Shown here: positions 31,301 through 46,300 of the stretch, piece after piece
How the letters are laid out: every line of letters starts with the position of its first letter
Numbering within the stretch: the stretch's first letter is position 1
Assembly (NCBI GenBank): GCA_034687125.1
Contig: JAQGBZ010000223.1
Location: forward strand, 1 to 64,000
Direction: 5' to 3'
DNA length: 64,000 bases
Origin: Neelides folsomi
Taxonomy: Eukaryota > Arthropoda > Collembola > Neelipleona > Neelidae
Program-made: the position numbers and the translations under genes
Notes under the pieces: model-generated
The model's input: only the letters and a program-made list of their open reading frames with translations
Told to the model about the DNA's origin: nothing
Databases searched by the model: none

Positions 31301-34300
31301 GGTTTTAATAAGATGCTCCACTTGGAGACAGGTCGATGTCTGACGAGGAATGATGTCTCCAATGGAGGAGATCCCTATCTTCCCGCTCATTAGATCAAAT
31401 GACAACATACCAAGAGAGGGAAGGGGAGTTTAATTACCGAGAAGGGTTTGAAGTTTGTCTCCTCGCGGTAGTTGTTTGGCCAAATCTCTTGACAGTTCCT
31501 CACAATCAATTTCCGCTTGACTCTTTTGTCGCCCCTTGTACGTTGAAGATGAAGATCCATTCGAATTGTTGGAATTAGATGAGGAGACCCTTCGAAGTCC
31601 TTTAGAAGCTTCGTCAGATGAGGATCCTATTAAAAAACATTTTAAATTCATGATCTACAAAGTTTAAAAATGATGCATGTGACTATTACAGGTAGGTAAT
31701 AATTGCAATTTAGCTATTGTAGATTTCTTTGATTAATTGATGACTTTAGGATATGATTGGGAGTAGGTGACATTATGTAATTGGGTAATAGTAATTAAAT
31801 ACCTTCATCTTCTTTCGAAGAGCTCGATGAACTCGAGTCAGTTTGAGACGCAGCGTCCGAGACCCGTGAATTAGATTCTGACTTATTTGACTTCAGAGGT
31901 ACGTTCTCTTTGTTGTCCATCATGACTCGGAGTGGCGGGACGAAGGCGGACTTGATTTCAAAAAGCGAGTCTTTGGAGGCTGACATCGACGAGGTCGGGA
32001 GATGCATCAAGGAGTCGGACGAGCCTTCATCCCCATCTTCCCCAAAGGCCCCTTCCAACTTCTCCTTGAGGAATATGTAGTCATTGTTGCCCGCAGAAGC
32101 CCGCCGCAAAAGAATCCCATCGTTGATTGGCCTTGGAGATTTGTCCAGATCGGGTGTCACCGTGGAGGCGTCCCTCTGCACCGAGTTCCCCCTCAGGGGA
32201 GCTACTTGGGCGATGGGGAGCGGGACAGATGGCTGCGAGTGTCCTGTTTTATTATTGTACAGATTATTGTCGCAGCTGAGACTTCGGTTAAACGTCTTAT
32301 TGTTGATAGACGATTTGGGAATTTCGTGAGAGGTGAAAATAACTGTTGTACTTGGTGCACGGATGTTGTGATATTTTTCCCATGCTAGAAAACCACAATA
32401 TATCAAAATTATTATCATAATGAATTCCTCCTTTATTCCAAAAGCTCAATTGAGCCAGAGCTCAATGTTGGAAAGAGGCGGTTGAAGTGGGAAAAACATG
32501 AAAAGAATTAACCCAACAAGCTCCAATATAACTTTTAGCATGTCTCCATTAACGTCTAATCAGATTGCAGAAAGCGTGGTGGGATTTTGAGAAAAACTGT
32601 TGGAGTCCATTTGGAATTTGAACTACTTTGGAGAGGGAAATGTGGCCTTGCATGAAAATGTATTGAGATTCAAAGGTTCCCCTCACTCAAGCGCCCATCA
32701 AAACTCGAACAATTCTCCACACTTCCAAGATCGAAGTATGAAGCAATGGGCGATTATAAGATCTATACCAACTAATCCATTAGTACATTCATAAGCAGAG
32801 ATTCAAGGGGCTGCTGTCGGGAAACAAAAGAAGGCTCATCGGTCAAGGCGACTCCTCGATCAAACAATTCCTCTTTCTTCTCAAATGCACTCTGAGAGAG
32901 GAATTGAAGCCATTCGCTCTTCCAATTGATTGAAACCATAATAGGACCCTTTTGGAATGGCACACATTGGGAATCCTTCTTACGAGGAGTGATGCAATTA
33001 AAATACCTCTTTTGTTTGACCTCAGTGGTTGGGAGTTTCGTTGGTGGGATCATGTCTCCACGCCAGAGCTAATTAAGAGAGAACAATATTTAAAAGTCTG
33101 ACAAATAGGAAACAATGAAGTGGCGGTAACCAACTTCTCATTCAACAGATTCAAATTCCCAAAGATCTGTAGAATGAATCCAGGGCCTCAGTCGTCGATT
33201 CACCGTTCCTCCCACTGCAGTGTAGAAATACATTTAAGAATATATACACACACATCTCCTCTAATCGAGTGTGCGGAGTTGGACCAAATTCCCTTCATAA
33301 CAAAAGAAGGCTCCAATGCAGTTACCAAGTATTAGATGAGTGAAAACTGTAAAGACCCCTTTGTTCCCCATTCCAAATATTATAAGGACTCGCACACGAG
33401 ACAAATGAATGGGCCAATTTATGTAAATCTGAAGGTTAAGAGCCCTTGGACACCCATGAGTAACAATGAGTTGGGACAAACAAGCCGTGGAGCAATTTGC
33501 AATGGGAAAATATGAATAAGATAATGCATATACAAATAAATGCAAATGCGGACTTTATTGGAATAAATTACATTCGAGTGCACGTTTATCATTTAATTTG
33601 CAGAGAACAGCCTTTTCTCATTAAATCTCTTCAAGATCCCTCCCTCCCGGAGATTTTAATAGACTTTCAATATTCCCATCGGAAAATTTTGACTTTGTTT
33701 ATCTTTCTCTTAACGGAGGCCAAACTGAAAGACAAGCTCCTCACATTTCACATGTTGCTCATAAATCAGAAAGTTGGACGATGAGGATAAATACTAAAGG
33801 ACTTGTCCATGCATTTCCATTTAAAACATAATGAAGCGTATATAAGCCCTTTAATATAATTAATAGCTAAAGATAAAAAATAACCATTTAAGCATATCGG
33901 TTTCAAGAAAGCTTAGAAAAAGAAGTACATAATAAACTTAATAAATATTTTCTTTGCTGGCAATTATGTATGTAGAACATACAAGTTTATACATTCCTTA
34001 TTATTGGAACCAAAATAAGAAACATTCATTACGAATAAAATAAGTAACGAGTGGCCCAGAGATTGATAGGTTTTTTTTAAATCGATTATAACTTTTAGAT
34101 GGTTAATCATATAAAAATATTAAGATGGTCATTAGATGGGGAATACAATATTTTATTATATATGTCAATCTAAAAACTGAAATTTTTAAACTCAAAATAA
34201 ACGACTATCACTTTTCTGTACGAAAGTCTCCACAGTTTTCACTTTTCAACATTTTCAATTTATCTTGAAGTTGAACAATTGAATTGAAAGATGCCATTTC

Positions 34301-37300
34301 CCAAGCATTTGTTGAAGTCCCAGTTGAAATGTACAAACGAGCATGCGAGGCAGTAGAAGGTCGCTTTCAAAGATGCATTGAAGTTAACGGGGCTCAATTA
34401 ACAAATTAAAGTTTATATTTTTGTATTACATGATATATAAGGTATATACCTTCTAATTTTAATGAAATTCTGTTGAGGAATAAAAAAGATATTAACGATT
34501 TAAAAAAACCTATCAATCTCTGGGCCACTCTGTATAGAACACTGCGGAGATTATGGTATATAATGAATCCAAGCCTACTTTACTTTTAAGCGTATATTAT
34601 GAAAAAAACTTTTAAAAACAAAGAAGACTTGTCTCGCAAGTAAATTTAAGTTTACGCATATGGCTATGTAAATGATTCCGAGACAAGTAAATCCCTTACA
34701 ACGAACATATCTAACATTAACATACTTATTCAAATGGTATGTGTGCAATATGGTATATATATGTAAATATGTAGTTATGTATAGTGTTTTATGTTGGACC
34801 ATGGTTTTGGTAATTATGCGTAAAAAGCAACTGTGAATAGAGATGGACATGGAGATAGTGCCGCCTAATTGTGAGAGATCCAATTAATAGAGTTATGCCG
34901 AAAGAAAAAAGAGATAAAAACGGCGAGCTGCCCTGGAAGTTACATGAAGAGGCGTCAGACATCCTAAGAGATTCGCGACTCCGACGAGGATCTGACCATC
35001 CCCGACTTCAAAACGGACTTAATTGAGAATCTCTCGAGCTCATTTCCTTAATAAGGATGAGGGAGGAGGAAGAAAGAAATCCTCCGAGCATCGTCGTGTC
35101 ATCGTTTAATGAGCCCGGTGGTCGGGAAGGGAAACAACCTTGGGAAGGTCTTTTGGAAAGAAGCGAATGCCATCGGCCTCACTCGTGGTCAACTCACGTC
35201 TGACCATTGTTCAAGCCGATGGGCATCTTCGCTCGCACATTCGTAATTTAGAAAATTCCTCCCCGCAAGAACCCAACCCAATATTTCACGGGGGTCACAT
35301 GACTGAACATGAGTGAACAAGAGCCCAACAACCTTTCGGAAATCTCTTTACTTTTACACCATTTTGATGAAAAAAAATTTGAATATTTTACTTTTGATTA
35401 AACTAAGACTTAAACATATAACGTAGGTATATTTATTTGTAATACTATATATGTTCAAAACGCAATTCAATATAAAGGTATAAATATGCATACCTAATAT
35501 TTATTGTATGTATGTGGAGAATTCGTATACTTAATAGTAAGTATTAGCAATTGAATATAACTCACATAAAATTCAATTGAAGCTCAATGGACATAAAAAG
35601 AGTTTTGCTAAAGGAACTGAATAATTTTATGGAAAAAAAGTGAACTGGAGTTTTTTCAAGTATTTATAAGAATTTGATCAAAGTACAATGGAATAGAAAA
35701 CGGTACGATCAAACTTAAGTTGTGAAATAAGGCAAAAATGTGTTTTTTTGTTAAAGTTGAAGATAATTTAAAAATACAGTTTCTTCAAATCATTGTCCAA
35801 TGAACCAAAATCCCGCTTAAATGACTATACGTACCAAATGCTACTTTTCCGTCTTGTTAAGTTCTAATTGTTGGAAATTAATGCGTCCTTGTGCGTTCCA
35901 CATTAAAATTTCCACTCCGTGAAAATGTAGGAAGGGAAATAACCTTAAATTTGTAGACCAGAGGAAATGAAAATGATGATAATGCATTTATTCCAACAAT
36001 TCAACAACGAGTAATGTTTGTAATAATAATTGCATAATTGAACGTTGGGAATGGTTAGTGTCCATCAATTCGGTCCTTCTCCATTATTAAATTGTAAGAG
36101 GATTTGAACGTGAGGTTTGGAATAAATTTTCATAATGACAGGAGAGTGAAATACTCTAAAGATATTTACATATGAAATGAGAAATGGGAAAAAATGAGTT
36201 TTTAACGTCAATAAGAGAACTTGACAAGTTTGACAAGCAATTTACCTCTGAGTTTTATAATTCCCTGATCAGGAAATGGATGGTGTATGAGTGACAGATT
36301 TGATGGAGGAAAACGAGCTTTCTTAATTAGTTCAATAGATCCTCATTTGCAAAATGATTGTGGATAAAGAGATAAATTAGATAATACGTACAACTCAGCC
36401 CCTGATCGATGAAAAATCATCGTGCATGAAGTGGAATTTATTGTAATAAATTCAATAACTACACATGTTTTCAAAGGGTTAGAGTGATGAACTGGTTTGG
36501 AGTCTATGGGAAGAAGAAGTCTACGGTAACTCTCTCGAGTTCAATTTACCAAATGTGCGTGATGGAGTTAGATCATTTTTCTCTTTCCTCTGGTCCATCA
36601 AGTTCAACCGTTCTGCGCTTTGAGGAGTTGTAATCAAATGGGATTTTTTTTCATTCTATACCTTTGCTAAAAGGAAGAAGGGGAAGAACAACGTCCAGAT
36701 GTCGATTGGGATTGTACGAGATCCAGAGGAATCATTTTGAAAATTGAAGGATGAGAATCATGAAAGAGGATGAAGAAAATGAATCCCCACGCTCTGACAT
36801 CTTGACATCTGAGTTGAGTAAATTGAGAAGAAACCATTGTGGGATTGTCCATAGCTTGGCTACATGAAAACATCTTCTGCAAACATCGAGTCAGTGAGAG
36901 AGGGAAATCAAGATTGAAGCTCCGATATTAGTGGAGATTCCTGCAAATTCTCTCGACTCCCTAAGGGAAATGGCCACCAGGAATCTCGATGATGGGGCAG
37001 TTGATCCCAAATCTCGACACCCTCAAATCTCACCAAATAATATACAAACAATGGATATATGCTTCTTCTTCTAAATCTCTTCTACACTCATTGTCAATGG
37101 AACTCATTCCATCTATGCTTTACACTACACTCCTATACTCATACATAAATTATAGGTAATAACTTGGACATTTTCAAGATTTTCCTTCGTATATTATTAC
37201 ACACTTATAATATTCATATATTAAAAGGAATTTAACCCCTATGAAATTAAGAAAGAAAAGTTAAATGTCCTATAGGTATATTTGAAAGGAAATTGGATCC

Positions 37301-40300
37301 TATGGCATGGATATAACTATTTCATAATATTTACTATAGGTGTATCGGGTCTTGGTCACTCACAAGAATTTGGCTTGGGCAATAAGAAAATTATCAAAAG
37401 TTCTTTGGTGAAATGTCGTATGAAAAAGCTGTCCAGGAGACATTTCATCTATGACCCCGTATAACTTCATTCTCAGATCTCTTTATTGCTCCTTGAGAGG
37501 AATCTGAGTGTGTCGTGAATCCTATTAGAATATCTCTACGAGGTCGGTGGTGAACTTAACGTCCTGCCCAATCTCCCAACAATCGAAGGGGCATTAACAA
37601 TCAAAAATGGCATTACCTTGCTTCTTGACTCAAATCCCTCTTCCCAAAACCTGGGCCCATTAAATGACAAGACTGCCACATGAAATCATTTTAATTGGTG
37701 AGGAAAACAAGGAGGAGATGTAGGAAATGAGTGGTAAGTATGTATTTTAAAAAAACGAGCCATCTGCTCCTTAAACGAGCAAAGTCATAGAACCAACTTC
37801 CTCCAACTTTCCAAGTGTGTTGGTGAGCGGAACATCAACGGCTCTTCCTTGACTTTTGCAAACACTCTTTTGAGTCTTTAGAGGCAACAGGCTGGGATGG
37901 AAAACAATGGTTCCTCATTCAGCCTAGAACTCTCAGCCTCTTTTCCCAATGAAACCTTTCATTTCCATCCCAGTCCAACGAAGGTTAATCCAATAAGTGT
38001 TGTTGGATTACAGAGGAGGATTCCAAAACAAAGACTCAAGCAAATGTAAATCCAGTGTTGGTCTTAATGGCCGATCCTAAAATTCCTCGTCCATTTGCAA
38101 ATCCGATTCCAATAATTTGCTCATTCGCTCAACACTTTAAAAAAATCCACTCGGAGAAGAACATGGAAAGGAAACGGGGGAAAAAATGAGTGAGGTATTA
38201 TGCAAATAATGACAGGGAACGAGAATGTCTTGCCCCGTCGATTAATTCATCGTATCCGGTTTAGCGTTGAAAGCAGGAAAATGAATTGTAATGGAAATAA
38301 ATTGGAAGCCCAAGAACTGCGTAGTGTTCAAATAAGTACATACATTGAAGGTACGTACATTTCTTATAAAAAAGGACTTGGTAAATATAATCATTCTCTT
38401 TGAGAAAGAGCCAAAGCTTGAAGGAAGTGATAAGATAAGCATTGCCCAAGTATCTATCTATCACCATATTGTATTAAATGAGGATGGTTACCTGACGGCG
38501 ACAAAGTTGTTTCCAGCTTTCCTGTAGACGTGGCGTTTGACATTTGACGCGGAGGGTCGGCTGTTTTACTCCCGAGTCCAGAGGGCGAAAGAGTTCGACG
38601 ATAACGACCTTCGTATCCCAAAGTCTTTTCTTTTCTTTGGGCCAAATACGAATCTCGGTGCAAGTAACTTGTCCTAAGAAAAATGAAATAACCAAAAATT
38701 AATTTCTCTATAAAACCACCAATAAGTTGATGCTTAAATATTCAATACATAAATTTTCATACATAAACCTTACTGATTATAAATCTTTGTGTCATTACCA
38801 TATCATATGCATAGTTTTATTACAATTATATCCATTAGATGAATATGCATTGTGTAATAATATTAGATGCTATATTGTTGGTGTAAGATAATCCCCTATT
38901 GTCATTTGTCTGTTTGAAAATGATCAAATTGTTAACAAATGAAAGTCATAATTTTCCTCATTTGTCATGTGGGCTTAATATCTTGATGTATTTAGGAGAT
39001 AAGGAATTTTACAAAAAATGATGAGTGTACTGGCAGGATGATCATGGGTGTATGATCTTAATATTAAGCCCCTGAATGACTAAGGATATACTTTATGATA
39101 CACTTATGTGAGCTCATTAGTATTAGGTATGCGAAAGTGAAACTATTGCAATAAGATTATGATTTATTTCATCAGTTTAATCAACTTATGCGACCAGAGA
39201 ATCTAAGAGAACAATTCAAATCTCAATGATCATTTGCATCCCTTCCTTCCTATGTTATGTAGGTATATTATTTATACACATACAATGACCGATCGTAATA
39301 AGATATAAGCTAGAGGAGCCAATAAGGGGAGGCGGGGAGACTCAAAGGATCTTCAAATTTTGAACATCTGCATATTTCATATTCATGCCAATGGAAACGG
39401 CATACATATGATCCTATCCATCATGGAGACTTTGAATGAGAACATCCGTCTCTCTCTCACCTTTGCATTCAATATCCTCGTTCAATATACATGCAATTTA
39501 TATGTATCGGATCATCTCGGCTCATGCATAATGTAAACACATATCGAAACCAAATATTAAATTCTTAGATTATGCATGAAGATCTAGCCGACGACGATTT
39601 ATAAGATCTCGTGCATTTCTATGAGATCTTCGTCCCTTCCACAGATCTTGCGGATACCTGAGTGTGTGAAAAGTATAGATATAATAATATTAGAACTCCA
39701 CTCCTCTTATTCTTATAGTAGGTGCATAATGCAAATGAATGTCCCGTCGTTGGATAATAATGTGACTTCATTGAGTAAGCCGTCATTAGACTCTTCCGGC
39801 TCAATAGGATAATAGTAAGCAGTTAGAAAGTACAGAAACGCCCTGTACTTTTCTCAGATAGACGAGCCTGACACACGGACCCTTTCATACGAGAGTAAAA
39901 TATGTCTCAAGTGCATAATTGAGAATCGAAATCTCCCTCACTCAAGAATGAGCTTCACAATGCTAATGTCCCATGTCAAAGGAGCTGAAAATTCTTTCCT
40001 ATTCAATTCTTCAAGACCCCCTTTGGGAGAAGAGAAATATTAAAGAAGGCAAATTGCTCCTAACCAAATCGCCCAACCCCAGCGTGAACTCTTCATGTCG
40101 AACCTCAAATGAAGTGGATTATGTCCTCATACACAAAAACATACGTGGCAGGAGCTTGAATCACACCAGAGAAAAAACGCTCAAGAAAGAAACACGTAAG
40201 AAAGTCAATTGTTACTACCACCTTCGTCTTCGTGCAATATATATGTTTATTTATGACGGAATATTCTTTAAAGTTCTTTAATGCTCTCTGCAAATACTGA

Positions 40301-43300
40301 TCACGTAATATTTAATATAGTTTACTTCTAACCATAAATAAATCATTGTTTTTCTGTTCTGTTGGAATTAAATTGATGAAATTAAATCAGAATGAGTAAA
40401 TGGATGTTGAGATTGAGTTACAGAAGCGTAGTAGTAATCAGTATAATTCACTATTCTAAATTTTGATCTTATTTGGTAAACAACAAATAAATATTATTTC
40501 TTCAATACATTAATATAACATTTTACATTTAATGTAAATATAGTTATATCAATGAATCATTTATGTATACGTATAAGCAAATACTAAAAGTTCTTAAATA
40601 ATAGAGAAACTTGTAAAGAGTCACACAAGATTCAGACAAAAAATGTGAAATGAAAAGACTGAAAAGGAATATGAAAGCTGATGGGACATTAAACTCAAAA
40701 ATTGCATTTGCTCAAATACCTATACATTACATATATTATTGTATCTGTAGAATGAAGATGCGTCGAAGTGTTTTATTGCTCTTTTCTGTTCTCTTTCTGG
40801 TCAAAAATACATAAGCATAAGAATTCAGGTTGAACTTATAAGAAAATTAACTGTATAAAGTAATGAATATTTATCATATGTAATGATCTCGTCTACATAA
40901 GTATGTATTTCCCTATATGTTAATAGAAAAAGAAGACACGATGTAAAAATTGAGCTTTGAAGGGATTCTATTAGAAAATAGAGACAATTAACAGTGTGCG
41001 TATATTGGAGTTCACAATACTTTCAATATAACCACATATCTCTACAATAGTTCATGTTGATTGCGAACATCTTAATTTCTTTGATTTTAAAGGAGAGGAA
41101 GACATGAAAAGAAGGCAGTAAAATAGAGAAAAAACTTGAATGGTTCGAATAAGAATTAGAAATCCTCATATTATCGTCTCCCACTTTTATGAAAATTTTA
41201 CAATCGAAGGAGTCAATATATATATAAAATGTACATATCCCATGGGTGTATTCAAGTTCAGTCGCTTTCTTGCGAAGACGTTTATTTTGTTCCTCAGTCA
41301 ATGGAATTATGACTTGTTTTCCACTCCTTCGCTCCTCCAAAACCGCCTTCTCAAATCTACTAAGGATCTACCAAGATCTATTAAGGAACCTCGAGGGCTA
41401 TAATAATGTCTTGACGTGGAGAGATAAAAGAGATTATATGCACATATACAGTTTCCTTCCATTCCGTCTGACACGATGAGTGAGAGGTCAGTAACTGCTC
41501 TATCAACATCATTTTATTTTTACAAGTTGATAATATCCCAAAGAGCCTTATTCAAACATGCCCATACAAGTAGAGAAAATGATGGGATTTGAATTAATTG
41601 AAAACAAATGTACCTTTTCCGAATCCGCAGAGTGTATCCGATCCCGAGCACCATGGTTGGAAATGAAACCAACACCTCACATTACCAACTTGGCTTATGA
41701 ATTGAATAGAACTCCTTTCAGTAAGACCAATAAGATGCAGAATGACGAAACTCTCAATTTCCTCTTCTTTCACGTCTCATATCCCACGAGTTGTTCATTG
41801 GGCTCAGAAGCTCAAATAGATACGTGTGAAAGATTGAGTGTGCAATTAAAAGCGATTCTTGCACCCACCCATTCATTCAATTTATTCACTCTCGCGAGGA
41901 ACGTGAAGAGATGTGGAAATATCCAACTCTTGGTAGAATTCCTTCTTTCACTCAACCTCTCAATGGAGAGGAAGAACCAAGTTGTTGATCTTTTACTCCT
42001 AATTAACGTACGAAGGGGGAAAAACGTTCATCAAGGCGACGTCCATTTCACATGCAACATCAACAACGGTCAGTTTTTATTAAGAAAAAAACTCTCCGAG
42101 TCACAGTCTCCACATGAACTCCTTCCCATGAAGTAACAAATAGGTCTTTAGAGGTGAGAAGTTCCGAAGGATCCACTTTTTACTCAAATCAACACTTTTT
42201 TCTCGTGTTTTATTTCAGTTCTCAATTGTGTATGGAGGAACAAGAGATGACAACCAGGTTCTTTCGGTTTCCCAAAAAATTCTTTCCCAATCAATTGTTT
42301 ATTATGCACAAACTTCCTAAGAAAATAATATCGGGTTGGTTGGATAATAAACAAGGATTGTCACTTTGAGTTCAATTTCAATTCTGGCCAATGTTTTGAA
42401 CTCGTAATAAAAATATTATAAGGTCTTCCGTATCACTTGGGTCTTTGGGGAGAACAATGTTGGGTAAAGCGAGAGAGAGAGAGAGAGGACGAGAGTCCCT
42501 TCGACGGCAACGGAAGAGTGAAGAGTGTGACAAGAGATTCGAGCCAGATGAGAGAACAGGAGGCGAACAACTGACATCCTGTTTTGCCTCGAGGGAAATA
42601 GGGGAGGCACACGGGGTGTACGAATCTCTCTTTAGAGACCCATCCATGCAAAGATATGTACAGACATGTAGTTACAAACATAGCTATTATTCACATCCTG
42701 CCTCGGCCCCCGAATCCATATCACACGTTGTAAATCCATCCAATTCCCCCGATTCCTCAACATATCTCACATATCGCCCAATGAATGATCCTTCTTAACA
42801 AACCCTCTGCTGAGCACACTTCATTCGCTCAATAACCTCTTAAATTACTACATGTGTTATCTGGAGTTAAATATGGTCAGGGATGAAAGAAAGCTCAGAG
42901 AATTATCACATCCGAAATCTCTACAAAAGCTTTCAAGTTTACAGAGGCGTATATGAAATGTTTCCATCCATCTCAAGTCTTCTGTCAAATCTCAAGATCT
43001 TCCTACAACTCAAAGACTGGAGAAATTCACTTTACTCCTTCAAATCAAATGAGGAAATGGCAAGTGGATTACACAAATATTCAATTTTACCATACAGCTC
43101 GAATATTTTTATATGATCTTCCCAAGATCTGTAATACCATACCCACAGAATACACATACATAAATGTTAATAAATCCATTTAGCAATATCGGGTATAAAC
43201 AGAAGAGTGGAAAAAAATAAATTACAATGCTAATGAACACAGGTAGTAAAATATTAAGTGTAATTATATGAACTCGGAGGAAGACCCTTTATTGTTTTGA

Positions 43301-46300
43301 TAATTATTATTTATTCCTAACATTGACAACACCCAAATTAAAAGAAAATAATGATTAAAAACTAATATAAAACTACTAACAATTACTAGGATATTATGAG
43401 TGTAATGAAAGCATGTGCAGATGATTGCATTTAACTAATGGTAGATGCAATATGTGAAGGTGATTCCTATCCAAACAACTATCAATATCTTTATATCTTT
43501 ATAATCAAAGGCTTAATGTTCAATAGCCCTTGAAATTATAATTATCACTAATGACTTTATTACCTAATTGCAAGCTTTCGCGGAAGAACTTTCTTTGAAA
43601 TTTAATTTCATGTGTGTATAAATACTGTAAGTAGGGAATTATTATAAGATTTTAACTAATTGTAAGAACCATTAAAAATTCTTAGGTACTTTGGGTTCTT
43701 ATTTCCTCAATGTATTGAAAAACTTAACAATCCTTTTAGAAGAAGCTTCCAATATTCAATGTGGAAACATTTTTATATTGCATTGAAAGGAATGGGCTTC
43801 ATTCTCCCATTACATCTTAAATTATTAGAATATTTCCGCGTACATGGTCTCTGATTTTAAATGTGAAATTTTTAAGGATAGGCTTTCTTTGGATTATTTA
43901 TACAAAAATAATGTATTTAATAAGTCAACTTGGCGGTACTAGGAGATTCGCAATATAATTGGGGTCGGTGTATATAAGTACTACATAAGAATTCTTTATG
44001 GACACGGATGAGTAGCTCGTGGGGCTGTGTTTATTTTCTACTTCTCAGATTAGGACTGAAGATGAATTCCATTCACCAAAAGTTTATTACATTGATTATT
44101 TTGAAGAAACAAACGTAACCTCAAGGCTTCCTTATTTTTTCACAAAAGTCATGCATCTTTTCTGAGGGAAAAGACGCTGGTTGCTTGTTAGGGCAAAATT
44201 CGAATAAATTTCGGGATCTCAAACGGGTTTTAACTCAATCTTCATTTTACGAACTCAAAGTTCAATGAAGCATCTATTTTTGCTAAATATTTACTAGTGC
44301 ACGTTTGGAAATTTTTGCAAATGCAAATAAACTTGAGAGTTCCTTCACGTCTCGTTAATTTCAAATAATTGATGTAAAACATAGAAATGCTACATTGATA
44401 ACATGCCCTAAAATGCATATATGTGCATACTGCATATCCAATCATTCTAGGAATAATGTTTATATGTATTGTATAAATATATGATTATGGGTATAGCGGT
44501 ATAATCTCAGTTACTGATTAAATAAAACGTTGAATATTATCTTAAGATGATCCCATATAAGTACATGTATGTAGTTATATTGCCTTCAGCTATGGATATT
44601 TTCCCAAATGTTGGGTGAATTCGTCCTTAATTGTCATAACTATGTTTTATGGAGGATGCCGTTGAAGGCAGGGCGAGAGAATTGAATTGCAACTTACAGT
44701 TCAGATGCGGAAATTGACTTTGAAGTGATCATGTTGACTTCGGCGGGTGTTGGGGGCGGAGGCAAAGGGTCGTTAATCACAACTTCCACTTCGTCTCCAG
44801 TGACAGGAGGCGGCGGCGGGAGATCAGGAGAAAGACACCGCATTCCGCCATATTGTGGCTTGGATGGGACTGGCGGAGCTGAAGTCGTAGTTTGTTTAAT
44901 AGGATTCCTTGGGAGTGGAGGGGGTGGAACACATTCGTCTTCATGCTTCTGAAAATTAATTTCGCAATCAATAATTATCCCCTTTCATAGCTTTTAATGC
45001 GGATATTTGTATTACTAGCCATGTTGCTTAAAAGTAAAATGTGTAAGCTCCTAGGTGAAGGAAGAATAATTCTTATTCCATATTTAATAAATTGCAATTT
45101 TACAACAGGAAGGACGAAGGTAAAATTTGTTGTGCTATCAAACTTATTGTTAGTGAAAATCTAAATTTGTGTAGTAGATTTTTATATGTAATGTAGGTAT
45201 TCACAAATAAATTATATTTACTTTTATTAAATCTTCACTAATTGAGCATTGAATAAATTGAGGAATCGTTAAGTAAATATTTTTGGAGGTAATCAGAATG
45301 TAAAATTATCCTTGTTATACTATACAATTTTATACGATTATCTGTAATTCTTATGGAAGGACCAAATTCATATTTTATTTTTACTATTTAGCTTTCTTAA
45401 AGCGATAAAATATTAAGGAGTTGAAAACAGCTCCATTTCAACAACAATGGAATTGGGAAATGCAATAAGTCGTAAAATAGGGAAAGTCTCTCTTACTACC
45501 TATTTAACAGCCGTATATTTACTTGTCTATATAAAAGATGGATTTAATGTTCAAAAAATTCTGGTCATGAAGGTATGTTACTCAAATGTTTATGTAATCA
45601 ATTTAACTGAAGAAAATCTTTGAAAGAAAAGGGTGAATAAGAACAATAGATTTACTTTTAAAAACACTCCAATGTTTCGCATTTGAGGAATTCGTGTGAA
45701 AAATGCATTTACGCTAATAAGCTAAACTCAATTTTATGGAAAATCATAAATAACTAACAATGGGATTTTTTGACATGACGAGGTTATTCAACGAAAACTG
45801 CTGAAACAAAAAACTCTAAATTTCCCGTATTTAAAATATGATTCTATTTAAATGGTCAACATTTATAGCTAAAGGCTAAATGTACCGAACGTACCATATA
45901 GATAATTTCGGTATTACTAACAGATTAAGTAATATCTTACATATTACATATTATTATTAAATACTACGTAAATCACCCAAGTGCATATCTAGAGTAATTA
46001 ATAATTAATTATTGGCTTAGTATTACAGATTCTAATTCAGTTTGGTCAAATATCAGTAAAAATGAGAAATATCTCAATATCATTCAATTTTATGAATGAG
46101 AGAGGAAAAAGGAGAAGGTTTCTTGAAGATATTTGGATGCATGAGGATTAAAATGTTGAGATTTCATCGAGGTAGAAGTGGAGTTACCTGTTGAGGAAGA
46201 TTCTTAAGATGAGGTTTCTTCGGCGGTCGCTCAGGAGGTACTGGCTCACCTGTCGCAGGTACTGAACCAGCGCAATTGACTGACGTTGCCCCATTCCAAG

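Larger units (their letters stand above)
32385..38491 (-). other. shroom: 6.1-kb Shroom intron
   Basis: Phases on both sides match without any additional exon. It contains the MITE at 34047-34532. A 90-codon minus-strand frame at 32772-33053 has no fitting donor and was not accepted as an exon. Confidence 0.55.

Noticed and set aside
32772-33053. 90-codon minus-strand frame as an extra Shroom exon
   Set aside because: No fitting donor at its 3' end, and the flanking exons at 32.38 and 38.49 kb already agree in phase (1) without it.
42378-42798. Overlapping open frames on both strands around the GA microsatellite
   Set aside because: Frames open simultaneously on both strands point to base composition and simple repeats rather than coding.
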